NCBI RefSeq assembly: GCF_000380645.1
Contig: NZ_AQXZ01000007.1
Coordinates: 1 to 64,000, forward strand
Direction of reading: 5' to 3'
Source: Smaragdicoccus niigatensis DSM 44881 = NBRC 103563
Lineage (GTDB): Bacteria > Actinomycetota > Actinomycetes > Mycobacteriales > Mycobacteriaceae
DNA: 64,000 nt
Positions 44,405 to 53,980 of this stretch are shown here, in pieces (positions within the stretch are counted from its first letter, which is position 1; the number at the start of each line of letters is the position of its first letter). The position numbers were made by a program, and so were the translations under genes. The notes beneath the pieces were generated by a model. That model was given only the letters and a program-made list of their open reading frames with translations, did no database searches and was not told the DNA's origin.

Positions 44405-46722
44405 TGCTGCTCCTGCTCCTGCTGCTGAGCTGCTCGTCGACGCAAGCGGCGGGCGGCCGCAACCAGGTTCCGGAGGGAAGGCTCGAGTTGCCACTGGTGA
44501 CGCGTCTTGAGACCGCCGTCCGGGTTCGCCCACAGGCGGTCGATGGCGATCGACTTCGACGCCAGCGTGAGAAGGTCGTCGAACTCATCAATGTCCGGGA
44601 TGCGTGCCGAACGGCTTTCGTAGACGCCCGGTCCAACGCCGTGCGTCAGTCCCTCGCCGTGGCTGGCATCTTCCTCCAGCGCTTCGAGCACCCACTTGAT
44701 CGAGCGGGTCGCGACCAGCGCCGTGACGTCCGCGTCGAGGCGCTCGATCGCGTCGACCACCGAGTGCTTGCTCGAATAATTGATGTGCGTGTGAATCTGG
44801 GTTTCTTTACGCACACTCGACGTCGCGAGCTTGAACGCATCGACTGACCAGCGCAGATACTCGTCGCGTTCCTTGCCCTCACGCAACGGCATGAGTTCGC
44901 GGATTGATGGTTCGTCGACCTGGATGATCGCGATCCCGGCGCGGTCGAGATCGGTCACCTCGTCGCGAATCGCGAGCGCGACCTGGTCCGCTGTGTCGAA
45001 CAGCGGTTGGTCCTGGCGTACGAACGACCGGGCGATCATCGTCACCGGACCAGTGACCATGCCCTTGACGGGCTTGTCGGTGAGCGACTGCGCGTAGGTG
45101 ATCCACTCGACCGTCATCGGCTTGGGTCGGCGCACGTCACCGTAGAGAATCGGCGGACGCACGCAGCGCGAGCCGTAGACCTGGACCCAGCCCTGATGCG
45201 TTGTCGCGAAGCCCTCGAGCAACTCCGCGAAGTACTGGATCATGTCGTTGCGCTCGTGCTCGCCGTGCACCAAGACATCGAGGCCGATGTCTTCCTGCAG
45301 GCGAATCGTGCGCTCGATCTCTTCCTTGATCTTCGCGACGTACGTGTCGTAGTCGAGACGACCTTGACCGAGTTCGTAGCGCAGATGCCGGATTTCATTG
45401 GTCTGCGGGAACGAGCCCAGGGTGGTCGACGGCACGAGAGGCAGGTTCAGGCGCTCCTGCTGCGCCGCCTGTCGCTCGGCGTAGGGCTCGCGTTCGCGCA
45501 TGATCGGGGTGACCGCGTAGACGCGTTGGCGTACGTCGTGCTTCTGCTTGAAGTGCACCGAGGACGGCCTCCGGCGCCAGTTCTCCGACGGCCCCTCGGT
45601 GAGTGCACGCGCCAACGAGACGACCTCGCCGACCTTCTGCTTCGCAAAGGACAGACGGTCTGCGAGGTTTCCGTCGATCTCGTACTCGATGAGCGTGTCG
45701 TACGGAACGTGCAGCAGCGAGCAGCCGGTCGAGACAACCATGTCGGGGCAGACTTCGGCGAGTTCGCTGAGGTACTTCAGCGTGACGTACCGGTCCGACT
45801 TCCACACGTTGCGCCCGTTGATGACACCGGCGTAAAGACGCTTGCGCTTGATTCCCGGAATCTCGGCGAGCTTGTCCGGCTTCATCCGGAACGACGCAAG
45901 GTCGAGACCGATCGCTTCGACCTTGGTCGCAGCGAGGATGCGGAGCGCCTCGCCGAAGTCGTCGTATTGGCCGGTCACGAGCATGCGCGGGCGCATGGGA
46001 GCGTTGGTCAGCCGCTCGTAGGCACGCTTGAATGCCTCGAGGTCGACGTCCCGGCGATCCTGCGTGAACATCGGCTCATCGAGTTGCACGCACGTGGCAC
46101 CACGCTTGGCGAGGATTTCGAACAGTTCCTCGTAGACGGGCAGCAGACGATCGAGGAGATCGAGGCGGGAGTAATCCTGGTCGGATGTCGACGGGCCCTT
46201 CTTCGACAGCAGCAACAGCGACACCGGTCCGACCACGACCGGACGCAGTTCGATGCCCCGGGCCAGCGAACGATCGAACTCGTCGAGGAGTGCTTCCGCG
46301 TGCAGCGAGAACTCCGTGTTCGGATCGAGTTCGGGCTGCCGGTAGTGGTACGGCGTGCTGCAGAAACGCACGAGTTCGAGCGGCGGCAAATCGCCGGAAC
46401 CACGGCACATCGCGAAGTAGAAGTCGAGCGGATGCATGTCCGCCTGAATACTTTTGAATCGCTGCGGCACCGCGCCGAACAGCAGCGCGTTGTCGAGGAT
46501 GTGGTCGTAGTAGCTGAAGGTGTTGCCCGGCACCTGCGTCAGACCAGCGGCGTGTAGCTCGTTGATCTGATCGTCCACGATCTCCCGGGCTACGCGTTCG
46601 AGGTCCTCGCGCGTTCCCGTCCCGTGCCAGTAGTGCTCGAGAGCCCACTTCAGTTCGCGACGGGAACCGATCCGGGGATAGCCCAGAATGCTCGATCCGA
46701 AACCGTCGGCGACGTTCGCCAT
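44401..46722 (-). CDS. metE: Cobalamin-independent methionine synthase
   Basis: MetE transfers a methyl group from 5-methyl-THF-triglutamate to homocysteine. The 773-residue protein has the N-terminal barrel ([17 protein letters not shown]) and the catalytic C-terminal barrel: [28 protein letters not shown] with zinc His, and [10 protein letters not shown]; the end [11 protein letters not shown] is typical, but a Gln/Glu-rich tail (QQQEQEQQ) follows. No B12 riboswitch fits in the 75 bp upstream, unlike many mycobacterial metE genes. AGGAAGG precedes the ATG by ten bases. Confidence 0.97.
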   Translation of the reverse strand: MANVADGFGSSILGYPRIGSRRELKWALEHYWHGTGTREDLERVAREIVDDQINELHAAGLTQVPGNTFSYYDHILDNALLFGAVPQRFKSIQADMHPLDFYFAMCRGSGDLPPLELVRFCSTPYHYRQPELDPNTEFSLHAEALLDEFDRSLARGIELRPVVVGPVSLLLLSKKGPSTSDQDYSRLDLLDRLLPVYEELFEILAKRGATCVQLDEPMFTQDRRDVDLEAFKRAYERLTNAPMRPRMLVTGQYDDFGEALRILAATKVEAIGLDLASFRMKPDKLAEIPGIKRKRLYAGVINGRNVWKSDRYVTLKYLSELAEVCPDMVVSTGCSLLHVPYDTLIEYEIDGNLADRLSFAKQKVGEVVSLARALTEGPSENWRRRPSSVHFKQKHDVRQRVYAVTPIMREREPYAERQAAQQERLNLPLVPSTTLGSFPQTNEIRHLRYELGQGRLDYDTYVAKIKEEIERTIRLQEDIGLDVLVHGEHERNDMIQYFAELLEGFATTHQGWVQVYGSRCVRPPILYGDVRRPKPMTVEWITYAQSLTDKPVKGMVTGPVTMIARSFVRQDQPLFDTADQVALAIRDEVTDLDRAGIAIIQVDEPSIRELMPLREGKERDEYLRWSVDAFKLATSSVRKETQIHTHINYSSKHSVVDAIERLDADVTALVATRSIKWVLEALEEDASHGEGLTHGVGPGVYESRSARIPDIDEFDDLLTLASKSIAIDRLWANPDGGLKTRHQWQLEPSLRNLVAAARRLRRRAAQQQEQEQQ

Positions 46723-46797
46723 TCGCGTTCGACCTTCCTGTCAAACACCAGTCCTGACAGTGCAATCCGCTCGAAAGCGGAGCCAGTGCGCCGGGCC

Positions 46798-47688
46798 CTA
46801 CGACTTGGGCTTGGCCGCGCTCTTGTCAGGGTACTGGTAGAAGCCCGAACCAGCCTTCTTCCCGACGAGTCCGGCTTCAACCATTCGAAGAAGCAGCGGC
46901 GGCGCCGAGTACAGCGGCTCCTTGAACTCGGCGTACATCGAGTCTGCGATGGACTTCACGGTGTCCAGGCCGACGAGGTCGGTGAGGGCCAGCGGGCCCA
47001 TCGGGTGCGCACAACCGAGGACCATCGCCTTGTCGATGTCCTCCTTGCTCGCAAAGCCCGACTCGACCATGCGGATGGCCGAGAGCAGGTACGGAACAAG
47101 CAGGGCGTTGACGACGAATCCGGAGCGGTCGGCCGAGCGAACGACCTGCTTGCCCAAGACCTCGCTCGCGAAGTGCTCGGCGCGCGCGGAAACCTCGGGG
47201 CTCGTGCGCAGCGTCGTGATGAGCTCGGTGAGCGGCAGCACCGGGACCGGGTTGAAGAAGTGCATTCCGACGACGCGCTCGGGCCGGGTGGTGGCCATCG
47301 CGAGCTTCATGATCGGAATCGAAGACGTGTTGGAGGCGAGCACGGCATCGGCGTCGTTGACGACCTTGTCGAGCTCACGGAAGACCTTGGTCTTGATCTC
47401 TTCGCTCTCGAGGATGGCCTCGACGACGAGCTGACGGTCGGCGAAGTCTCCGAGGTCGGAGGTGAACCGCAAGCGCCAGGCAGCCTGCTCGCGCTCACGG
47501 GAAGTGATCTTTCCGCTGCTCACACCGCGATCCAGCGAGCGCATAACGCGCGCGCGACCGGCAGCTGCGAGCTCACGAGTGGTTTCGTACACGAGCACGT
47601 CGACGTGCGCACGGGCACACACCTCCGCAATACCGGCGCCCATCTGGCCTGCACCGATGATGCCGACTCGCTGAATCTTCTCGGACAC
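46798..47688 (-). CDS. fadB2: 3-hydroxybutyryl-CoA dehydrogenase FadB2
   Basis: The 296-residue enzyme oxidises 3-hydroxyacyl-CoA with NAD(P). It has the Rossmann motif VGIIGAGQMGAGIAEVCARA (residues 8-27), ASNTSSIPIMKLA near 120, HFFNPVPVLPLTEL with the catalytic His near 145 and the C-terminal domain GLDTVKSIADSMYAEF. Located after aceA as in mycobacteria. The upstream region carries a repeated ATTTCCCACCAC motif on the coding strand. Confidence 0.95.
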   Translation of the reverse strand: MSEKIQRVGIIGAGQMGAGIAEVCARAHVDVLVYETTRELAAAGRARVMRSLDRGVSSGKITSREREQAAWRLRFTSDLGDFADRQLVVEAILESEEIKTKVFRELDKVVNDADAVLASNTSSIPIMKLAMATTRPERVVGMHFFNPVPVLPLTELITTLRTSPEVSARAEHFASEVLGKQVVRSADRSGFVVNALLVPYLLSAIRMVESGFASKEDIDKAMVLGCAHPMGPLALTDLVGLDTVKSIADSMYAEFKEPLYSAPPLLLRMVEAGLVGKKAGSGFYQYPDKSAAKPKS

Positions 47689-47711
47689 TTACGCTCCTGC
47701 TCGTTACTTCC

Positions 47712-47752
47712 GTGGTGGGAAATTGGTGGGGCTTCCACTTGTGGTGGGAAAT
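47712..47752 (-). promoter_or_regulatory. Direct repeat ATTTCCCACCAC upstream of fadB2
   Basis: GTGGTGGGAAAT occurs at 47712-47723 and 47741-47752 (start to start 29 bp), 24-64 bp upstream of the fadB2 start. A third partial GGTGGG lies between. It may be a regulator site; no known motif was matched. Confidence 0.35.
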
Positions 47753-47756
47753 ACGA

Positions 47757-47787
47757 CGCCGCGGGACCCGAATCGAATCCCGCGGCG
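47757..47787 (-). terminator. Hairpin between aceA and fadB2
   Basis: CGCCGCGGGA (47757-47766) pairs perfectly with TCCCGCGGCG (47778-47787), 26 bases after the aceA stop. On the minus strand it is followed by TCGTATTTCCC, so it may be a partial terminator. Confidence 0.6.
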
Positions 47788-47813
47788 GCGCGGTACGGCG
47801 GTCAGCCCAGTTC

Positions 47814-49103
47814 CTAGTGGAACTGGCCCTCTTCGGTCGAACCCTTGAGCGCAGCGGTGCTGGTGTTCGGGTCGACGGTGGTGGCGATGGTGTCGAAGTA
47901 GCCGGCACCGACCTCACGCTGGTGCTTGGTGGCGGTGTAGCCACGCGCCTCGGCAGCGAACTCGCGCTCCTGGAGGTCGACGTAGGCGGTCATGCCCTCG
48001 CGAGCGTAGCCGTGTGCCAGGTCGAACGCCGAGTAGTTGAGCGAGTGGAAGCCGGCCAGCGTGATGAACTGGAACTTGAAGCCCATGGCCGACAGTTCCT
48101 TCTGGAACTTGGCGATGGTGTCGTCGTCCAGGTGCTGCTTCCAGTTGAAGGAAGGCGAGCAGTTGTAGGCCAGGAGCTGGTCCGGGAACTCAGAGTGAAC
48201 GCCATCGGCGAACGCCTTGGCGAGCTCGAGGTCCGGCTTGCCGGTCTCCATCCAGATCAGGTCCGAGTACGGCGCGTAGGCCTTGGCACGAGCGATGCAG
48301 GGCTCGAGGCCGTTCTTGATGCCGAAGAAGCCTTCCGCGGTGCGGGTGCCATCGAGGAACGGCTTGTCGCGCTCGTCGACGTCGGTGGTGAGGAGCGTGG
48401 CAGCCTCAGCGTCGGTACGTGCGATGACGACGGTCGGCACACCGGCGACGTCAGCTGCGAGACGAGCCGAGGTCAGGGTGCGGATGTGCTGCTGGGTCGG
48501 GATGAGGACCTTTCCACCGAGGTGGCCGCACTTCTTTTCCGATGCGAGCTGGTCTTCCCAGTGGGTGCCAGCGGCACCAGCGGCAATCATGGCCTTCTGG
48601 AGCTCGTAGACGTTGAGCGCACCACCGAAGCCGGCCTCACCGTCAGCGACGATCGGGACGAGCCAGTTCGGGACCGACGTGTCGCCCTCGACCTTGGAGA
48701 TCTCGTCCGCGCGGAGCAGCGCGTTGTTGATGCGGCGAACGACGTTCGGCACCGAGTTGGCCGGGTAGAGGCTCTGGTCCGGGTAGGTGTGACCCGAGAG
48801 GTTCGCGTCACCAGCGACCTGCCAACCCGACAGGTAGATGGCGCGCAGACCAGCGCGGACGTACTGGACGGCCTGGTTACCGGTCAGGGCACCGAGCGAG
48901 TGGATGTAGTCATCCGGGCGGTTGACACCTTCCCAGAGGATTTCGGCGCCGCGGCGAGCGAGCGTGTGCTCCTCGACAACGTTGCCCTGGAGCGCAACGA
49001 CCTGATCAGCCGTGTAGTCACGGGTGATGCCCTTCCAGCGCGGGTTGGTGTCCCAATCCTTCTGGATCTCTTCCGCGGTCTTCGGAGTGCCGACAGTCGA
49101 CAT
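47814..49103 (-). CDS. aceA: Isocitrate lyase
   Basis: AceA opens the glyoxylate bypass, cleaving isocitrate to succinate and glyoxylate during growth on acetate or fatty acids. The 429-residue protein has [26 protein letters not shown] and the catalytic loop [12 protein letters not shown] with Cys192, ending EEGQFH, like mycobacterial Icl1. The ATG at 49103 follows GGGAGAGAACCAGAGC. The long upstream region carries RamB-like and CRP-type sites, consistent with carbon-source control. Confidence 0.97.
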   Translation of the reverse strand: MSTVGTPKTAEEIQKDWDTNPRWKGITRDYTADQVVALQGNVVEEHTLARRGAEILWEGVNRPDDYIHSLGALTGNQAVQYVRAGLRAIYLSGWQVAGDANLSGHTYPDQSLYPANSVPNVVRRINNALLRADEISKVEGDTSVPNWLVPIVADGEAGFGGALNVYELQKAMIAAGAAGTHWEDQLASEKKCGHLGGKVLIPTQQHIRTLTSARLAADVAGVPTVVIARTDAEAATLLTTDVDERDKPFLDGTRTAEGFFGIKNGLEPCIARAKAYAPYSDLIWMETGKPDLELAKAFADGVHSEFPDQLLAYNCSPSFNWKQHLDDDTIAKFQKELSAMGFKFQFITLAGFHSLNYSAFDLAHGYAREGMTAYVDLQEREFAAEARGYTATKHQREVGAGYFDTIATTVDPNTSTAALKGSTEEGQFH

Positions 49104-49177
49104 GCTCTGGTTCTCTCCCTTATTGAAGTGAGTCGGGCGAGGAGACCATCCGGTCAGCCTCGTCGCCGACTTGGCCT

Positions 49178-49191
49178 TCGCAATTTTGCGA
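49178..49191. promoter_or_regulatory. Inverted repeat TCGCAA-TT-TTGCGA (RamB-like site)
   Basis: A perfect 6-bp inverted repeat with a 2-bp spacer, 75 bp before the aceA start. TTGCGA/TTGCAA half-sites resemble the RamB box of corynebacteria; a related TTGCGAA also occurs just downstream of the ramB palindrome. Confidence 0.45.
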
Positions 49192-49243
49192 GGCACTTCG
49201 TGTGTACGTTGAAACGATTGCACAACAGAAATCGCACGTCCAG

Positions 49244-49255
49244 CCTTTGCAAATG
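49244..49255. promoter_or_regulatory. RamB-like site CCTTTGCAAATG upstream of aceA
   Basis: TTTGCAAA is the core of the RamB binding sequence in Corynebacterium. The flanks (TGCAAATG) are identical to the arm of the ramB upstream palindrome, linking the two promoters. A further AACTTTGCGAAG lies at 49289-49300. Confidence 0.5.
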
Positions 49256-49480
49256 CCAAGATTCGCCACATTGGGACGCTTCATTGCTAACTTTGCGAAG
49301 CCGCTCGTCCGAGGTCCTGAATAAACAGTACAATCGTCCGGTTTGCATGCTACCCCGACGACTGGGGATTGTGGAGTTGACCTGGGAAGTTCGTTATCGG
49401 ACATTCCTGCGGCCCGCCTCAAGCGGTACAACGTGTCCCAAAGCACTCACGGTTCAACTGGCGTTTAACTTGCCGTCAGG

Positions 49481-49498
49481 TTGTGAGCGCATTCACAG
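49481..49498. promoter_or_regulatory. CRP/GlxR-type site TGTGA-N6-TCACA
   Basis: TGTGA (49482-49486) and TCACA (49493-49497) are separated by six bases, the perfect consensus for CRP/GlxR regulators of Mycobacteriales. It also resembles a Rex operator (TTGTGA...TTCACA), but the context of aceA, a known GlxR target in corynebacteria, favours CRP/GlxR. Confidence 0.55.
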
Positions 49499-49671
49499 CG
49501 CGCTGACGGTCCGCAGCCGCACCCTTTTTGGTCAGCCGCGCCCCCTTCCGCGCGCCAGCCGGGGTGCATCGGTGCGTTTGGGGTGCGGATGTGAACGGCT
49601 TTCGGAACTCATCGGCGTGCCGACCGCCTCGCCTCCCCGGTTATGTCCTCGTGACCGAGCATTCTGAGAAC

Positions 49672-50493
49672 GTGACCAACGCACCCGGTCCAGCGCAATT
49701 CCTCCGGGGACGAGTCGTAGGACCCGACCATATTCATGACGACGCCGTCGTCACCATCCGCGACGGCCTCATCACCGCCGTCGCAACACCACATGAGTGG
49801 CGGGCAAAACATCCCGGCGCCACGCTTCCCCGGTTCTCCGGGACGCTTCTCCCCGGCATGGTCGACAGCCACTGCCACGGGACCGCTCGGAACTCCTTCG
49901 CGACCACCGATGTCGCTGAAGCTGAGCGGGCCGCCGCTTTCCACCACGCGCAGGGCACAACGTCCGTCGTCGCAAGCCTCACCCCCGCGCCGCTCGGTCT
50001 CCTGCTGCAGCAGATCGCGACGCTCTATCCCCTGGCCCTCAGTGGCGACATCGCGGGCATCCATTTGGACCTGCCTGGGCTCGACAGCCTGCCGACCGCA
50101 CGCATGCTCGTCGAGCAGGGTGAAGGCACGGTCTGCTTGGTCACCCTCGATCAAAACTCGGAGCACTTCACCGAGATCGTGCACCTTCTCGATCTGAGCA
50201 GGGTGTGCATCGAAACCCGGGCCACCCTCTCGGAAGACGGCCCCAGCCTCCTGGAGAAGGTCCGCGAACAGGTGACCGGGTCTCCCATCAGCCTGATCGA
50301 AGCCGTCCGGGCAGCCAGTCTTCGCCCAGCGGTCGACGCCGGCATCGATGCTCACGTGGGGTCGATCGTGGCGGGTCGCCGCGCGGACATTCTTATCGTG
50401 GACGAAGACATCTCACTCGAGCGCGTCATGCGCGACGGGGTCTGGCTCGACGAGCCCGCATCGGGAAGCTGGTCGGAAGCCGTCGGGCTATAG
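49672..50493 (+). CDS. Reduced NagA-like amidohydrolase, probably not a full deacetylase
   Basis: The 273-residue protein has the N-terminal beta domain (LRGRVVGPDHIHDDAVVTIRDGLITAV), the DxHxHG-type motif as LLPGMVDSHCHGTA, the GTTSVVAS strand and GIHLDLPG, then jumps to the C-terminal GSIVAGRRADILIVDEDI of N-acetylglucosamine-6-phosphate deacetylases. About 100 residues with the other metal-binding histidines and the catalytic Asp are missing. The GTG at 49672 or the one at 49651 may be the start. It lies divergent from aceA. Possibly a decayed or repurposed paralogue. Confidence 0.7.
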   Translation: MTNAPGPAQFLRGRVVGPDHIHDDAVVTIRDGLITAVATPHEWRAKHPGATLPRFSGTLLPGMVDSHCHGTARNSFATTDVAEAERAAAFHHAQGTTSVVASLTPAPLGLLLQQIATLYPLALSGDIAGIHLDLPGLDSLPTARMLVEQGEGTVCLVTLDQNSEHFTEIVHLLDLSRVCIETRATLSEDGPSLLEKVREQVTGSPISLIEAVRAASLRPAVDAGIDAHVGSIVAGRRADILIVDEDISLERVMRDGVWLDEPASGSWSEAVGL

Positions 50494-50546
50494 GTCCTTC
50501 GCTTAACTGATAGTTCGCTGGTAGGACCGACGTCTACCGTTGCAGG

Positions 50547-51137
50547 ATGACTGCCCCTACCCCTCCGGGCTGGTATCTCGACGACTACGCCCAGATGCGC
50601 TGGTGGGACGGCAACACCTGGACCGCGCACGTGCAACAGATGCCCATCGCATCGTTCCCGCCTGTCGACCCGCGCAATGCTCGGCCTGCTCTCACCACGG
50701 TGGCCGCGATCCTCGCGTTCGGGGGCGTGCTGTCGACGGGCGTTGCGGCTGCCGTAAACGGCATATCGCTGGCGGTCGTCGGCGCCGCGCCCGCGTCTCG
50801 GCGCCGCCTGCTTCCCAGCTGGTTCATGGCCTACGAGACCTTCACCGTCGTCTTCTGCCTGGCGGTAGCGGTGTTGCTTCTCCTCGGTGGGCTGGCTCTC
50901 CTCAAGCGACGGCGCAGCGGACCGGTGCTCACCGCGATCGGATGTGTGAGCTTTGTCGTGTTCCGGCTGGTCGATGCCGCGGTAGTCCTGCCGGCCGCCA
51001 CGGCGGGCAATCACGTGAACAACACTGCGTTGACTGCGGGAACAGGCATCGGGCTCGCGCTGCTGGTCTTTCCGCTCGTCACGCTCTGCTTGGCATGCGG
51101 TCCGCGTACACACCGGTGGATCGCGCGCACCGCCTGA
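50547..51137 (+). CDS. DUF2510 domain membrane protein
   Basis: The 196-residue protein starts with a DUF2510 motif (PPGWYLDDYAQMRWWDGNTWTAHV, residues 5-28), followed by about four membrane segments between 50 and 190. DUF2510 is a short Trp-rich cytoplasmic or surface module common in actinobacterial membrane proteins; function unknown. TACCGT (50535-50540) lies six bases before the ATG. Its end is 7 bp from the convergent response regulator gene. Confidence 0.82.
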   Translation: MTAPTPPGWYLDDYAQMRWWDGNTWTAHVQQMPIASFPPVDPRNARPALTTVAAILAFGGVLSTGVAAAVNGISLAVVGAAPASRRRLLPSWFMAYETFTVVFCLAVAVLLLLGGLALLKRRRSGPVLTAIGCVSFVVFRLVDAAVVLPAATAGNHVNNTALTAGTGIGLALLVFPLVTLCLACGPRTHRWIARTA

Positions 51138-51144
51138 CCAGGAG

Positions 51145-51795
51145 CTAAATCAGCCCGCCGTCATGCACGGTGATGGCGATCTGCACGCGGTTGGTTGCAC
51201 CGAGCTTGTCGAACAGCCGCGAAACGTGCGCTTTCACCGTCGGCACCGACATGTACAAATCGGTCGCGATGTCGGCATTGCTCAGTCCACGCCCGATCGC
51301 GACCGCAACTTCGAGCTCCCGCTCGGTGAGGATCTCGAGGCGTCTAGCGGCGTCCGCTCCGCGACTGTCGCCGCGGTTCTCGCGGATCTGCTTGATGAGA
51401 ATCCCGGCCGCCGATGGTGACAGCATCGGCTCTCCCGAGGAGACCTTCTTGACGGCCTCGACGATCTCCGCAGGAGGGGTGTCCTTAAGGAGAAAACCAT
51501 CCGCACCGGCGGCAATCGCCCCGATCACGTAGTCGTCGGCGTCGAAGGTCGTCAGCACGATGACGCGCGGCGGAGACGCCTGCGAGTGCAATACCTTGGT
51601 CGCTTCCAGCCCATTCATGTGCGGCATGCGAATGTCCATGAGGACGACGTCGGGACGTTCGGTCTCGACCATCGCTATGGCCTCGCGGCCATCGCTCGCC
51701 TGCCCGACGACCGTCAGATCGCTGTCGCCGCCGAGCATCAGCGCGAGTGCGGAACGCACCAGAGGATCGTCATCGACGAGCAGCACCCGAATCAT
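51145..51795 (-). CDS. NarL/FixJ-family response regulator
   Basis: The 216-residue protein has a receiver domain (IRVLLVDDDPLVRSALALML, phospho-acceptor Asp54 in VLMDIRMPHMNG) and a LuxR-type HTH (LTERELEVAVAIGRGLSN, VKAHVSRLFDKL). The ATG overlaps the kinase stop as ATGA. It probably controls the divergent ABC transporter. Confidence 0.92.
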   Translation of the reverse strand: MIRVLLVDDDPLVRSALALMLGGDSDLTVVGQASDGREAIAMVETERPDVVLMDIRMPHMNGLEATKVLHSQASPPRVIVLTTFDADDYVIGAIAAGADGFLLKDTPPAEIVEAVKKVSSGEPMLSPSAAGILIKQIRENRGDSRGADAARRLEILTERELEVAVAIGRGLSNADIATDLYMSVPTVKAHVSRLFDKLGATNRVQIAITVHDGGLI

Positions 51796-52955
51796 GAGGA
51801 CCACGGTATCCAGGCGTGCAGAACAAATTCGCCCTTCTGGACATGGTGTTCGAGACGACCTCCCGCCAATTGCGCCCGTTCTTCCATTCCAACCAGTCCG
51901 AGACCCGATCCAGGCGCCCCCGGGGTCGAGGCGAATCCCGTCTTGTTTCGAACGTAGATATCGACTCCGTACGATTCGGAGCCGGTGATCTGGACGGTCA
52001 CCTTGGCGCCGGGCGCATGTTTGCGCGCATTCGTGAGGCCTTCTTGAACGATTCGGTAGATCGCGCGGCCCGCACTCTGCGACAGGTCACCGGGATCGGT
52101 GATCGAGTTGTCGAACGCGACATTCAGTCCGCCCTTCGCCGTGGACTCGACGAGCTCCTCGAGGTCGGCGATCGTGGGCTGCGGCTTGTCCAAGATCTGT
52201 CCGTCCGCGTCCCGAAGGACGCCGAGAACACTGCGTAGGTCAGCGAGGGCCTCGTTCGCCTGGGCCTGAATGACCGCGGCGCTGTCGCGCATCTCCCGAA
52301 CCGTCAGGTTGTCGCGGAAGGCGAGCGCGCCAGCGAACATCGAAACCTGCGAGATGCGGTGTGCGAGAACGTCATGCATTTCGCGTGCGATGCGTGCCCG
52401 CTCCGTGGACTTCGCCGAGTCGACCCGCAGATCGCGCTCTTGTTCGGCCTTCAGGGCGCGTTCGTGCAGCGTGAAGATGAGCTCTCGGCGCGAGCCGATG
52501 AACATTCCCCACCCGAGCATCGCGGCCGTGACACCTGCGTTCCACATCACGACCAGCCAGAACGGAGAGTTCTGCACCGCAAGACTCGAAACGAAGATCA
52601 GGCTGCTGCCGATGCCGAGCACACCGATGAGAAAGACCTGCCACCACACCCGACGCGTCGCCAACGACACGGACGCCAGGGAGGACGGTCCGCTCGCAAT
52701 GCTCGAGACGGCATTCGCCGCCGTGGTGAACACGGCGACGGACAGCGGCCAGCGGCGGCGGAAGGGCACTGCAGCATAGGCGGCGAGACCGAAAACGAAG
52801 TCGACCGACAGCGCCACGGGCGCGGCTGACCCCCGGTCGTGCCACGTCGTCAGGAAGACGAAGGCCGAAATGGCGACGCACGTCACGTACCGCGCAGCCT
52901 GCAACCGCCAGGTCAGGACCGGCTGATAGCGGTCGGGAGCCACAGATTCGGACAC
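51792..52955 (-). CDS. Sensor histidine kinase (HisKA_3 type)
   Basis: The 387-residue kinase has about five N-terminal membrane segments (residues 18-160), the dimerisation/phospho-acceptor motif ARIAREMHDVLAHRISQVSM near 190, and an ATPase domain with IVQEGLTNARKHAPGAKV and GSGLGLVGMEERAQLAGG. GTG at 52955 is chosen because TACGCT (52962-52967) lies six bases upstream. Its signal is unknown; the adjacent ABC pair suggests sensing of an antimicrobial or envelope stress. Confidence 0.9.
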   Translation of the reverse strand: MSESVAPDRYQPVLTWRLQAARYVTCVAISAFVFLTTWHDRGSAAPVALSVDFVFGLAAYAAVPFRRRWPLSVAVFTTAANAVSSIASGPSSLASVSLATRRVWWQVFLIGVLGIGSSLIFVSSLAVQNSPFWLVVMWNAGVTAAMLGWGMFIGSRRELIFTLHERALKAEQERDLRVDSAKSTERARIAREMHDVLAHRISQVSMFAGALAFRDNLTVREMRDSAAVIQAQANEALADLRSVLGVLRDADGQILDKPQPTIADLEELVESTAKGGLNVAFDNSITDPGDLSQSAGRAIYRIVQEGLTNARKHAPGAKVTVQITGSESYGVDIYVRNKTGFASTPGAPGSGLGLVGMEERAQLAGGRLEHHVQKGEFVLHAWIPWSS

Positions 52956-53074
52956 CTGACCAGCGTAAACGGCCGCGTGCAGTCCCACGGCTGTCGCGAC
53001 CCCGACTTTCGTCTATCGATTTCCCTACTCGTGACCGATGCGTGACCACGGGCCCGACCGGCAGGGTTGAGAAC

Positions 53075-53980
53075 ATGATCAACGTCGAAGCACTCACAAA
53101 GTCCTATGACGGGTTCACTGCTGTCGACAACGTGAACTTCGTCTGCCGGCCGGGACGCGTCACTGGATTCCTCGGACCCAACGGTGCCGGCAAGACGACC
53201 ACGATGCGCATGATGGTCGGACTCACGACACCCACGAGCGGTCGCGTCACCATCGGTGGCCACCTGTACCAAGACATCCCGAACCCGGGACGTCACGTCG
53301 GCATCCTGCTCGACGCCTCCGCCCAGCACGCCGGCCGCACCGGCCGCGAGGTGCTGACGCTTGGCGCGAAGACGATGGGCCTGCCACTGTCCCGCGTCGA
53401 CGAGATGCTCGAACTCGTGAGCCTGTCCGGCAAGGAGGGCGACCGCCGAATCCGCAACTACTCGCTCGGCATGCGCCAGCGTCTGGGCATCGCCCACGCG
53501 CTGCTCGGCGACCCGTCGGTGTTGATCCTCGACGAACCGGCAAACGGCCTCGACCCCGCCGGTATCCGGTGGATGCGCGGCCTCCTGCGCGAATACGCCG
53601 ACCGCGGCGGTGCGGTTCTGCTGTCGAGCCACCTGCTCACCGAAGTCCAGCAGGTCGCGGACGACATCATCATGATCGGCCGCGGCAAGATCGTCGCGCA
53701 GGGCACTCCCGCCGAGCTCATGCAGACCACCGGCACGTTCGTCCGCGCTGCCGACAACGCCGTTCTGCTCCAGGCGCTCGCCAAGCACGACATCTCCGCC
53801 AACCCGGTGGGCGACGGCTTCCGCGCCGACGCTAACGCCGCGAAGATCGGCCGGATCACCGCGTCCGCTCAGATCCCACTTCTCGAATTGCGCCCCGCCG
53901 ACGGCGGCCTCGAGGACCTGTTCCTCGAGCTCACCGCTGACACGCAGCGCGAAACCGTTCTGAAAGGAGCGGCGGCATGA
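53075..53980 (+). CDS. ABC transporter ATP-binding protein
   Basis: The 301-residue ATPase has Walker A GFLGPNGAGKTTTMRMM, signature NYSLGMRQRLGIA, Walker B VLILDEPANGLDP and the switch His in LLSSHLLTEVQQVADD. It resembles DrrA/CcmA-type ATPases of drug or lipid exporters. Start ATG 53075 gives the usual MINVEALTKSYDGF; an upstream in-frame GTG at 53042 is possible. Its stop overlaps the permease start as ATGA. Confidence 0.93.
   Translation: MINVEALTKSYDGFTAVDNVNFVCRPGRVTGFLGPNGAGKTTTMRMMVGLTTPTSGRVTIGGHLYQDIPNPGRHVGILLDASAQHAGRTGREVLTLGAKTMGLPLSRVDEMLELVSLSGKEGDRRIRNYSLGMRQRLGIAHALLGDPSVLILDEPANGLDPAGIRWMRGLLREYADRGGAVLLSSHLLTEVQQVADDIIMIGRGKIVAQGTPAELMQTTGTFVRAADNAVLLQALAKHDISANPVGDGFRADANAAKIGRITASAQIPLLELRPADGGLEDLFLELTADTQRETVLKGAAA

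Larger units (their letters stand above)
49104..49671. other. 568-bp intergenic region upstream of aceA
   Basis: No credible gene was found here. It contains an inverted repeat TCGCAA-TT-TTGCGA, TTTGCAAATG and AACTTTGCGAAG motifs in the first 200 bp before aceA, and TGTGA-N6-TCACA further upstream. A clear promoter hexamer pair for aceA was not identified. Confidence 0.6.

Noticed and set aside
46723-46797. Cobalamin riboswitch upstream of metE
   Set aside because: The gap to fadB2 is only 75 bp and no B12-box-like sequence is present.
49481-49498. Rex operator reading of the TTGTGA...TTCACA palindrome
   Set aside because: It matches the Rex consensus at most positions, but the perfect TGTGA-N6-TCACA and the aceA context make CRP/GlxR more likely.
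47712-49667. Long open frame (651 codons) on the strand opposite aceA
   Set aside because: High-GC antisense shadow: it has no family motifs, is Arg/Val-rich and covers the clear aceA gene. The same applies to long antisense frames over the hem genes (4490-5821, 7221-8789), the ABC1 kinase (39510-40910) and metE (45007-46557).
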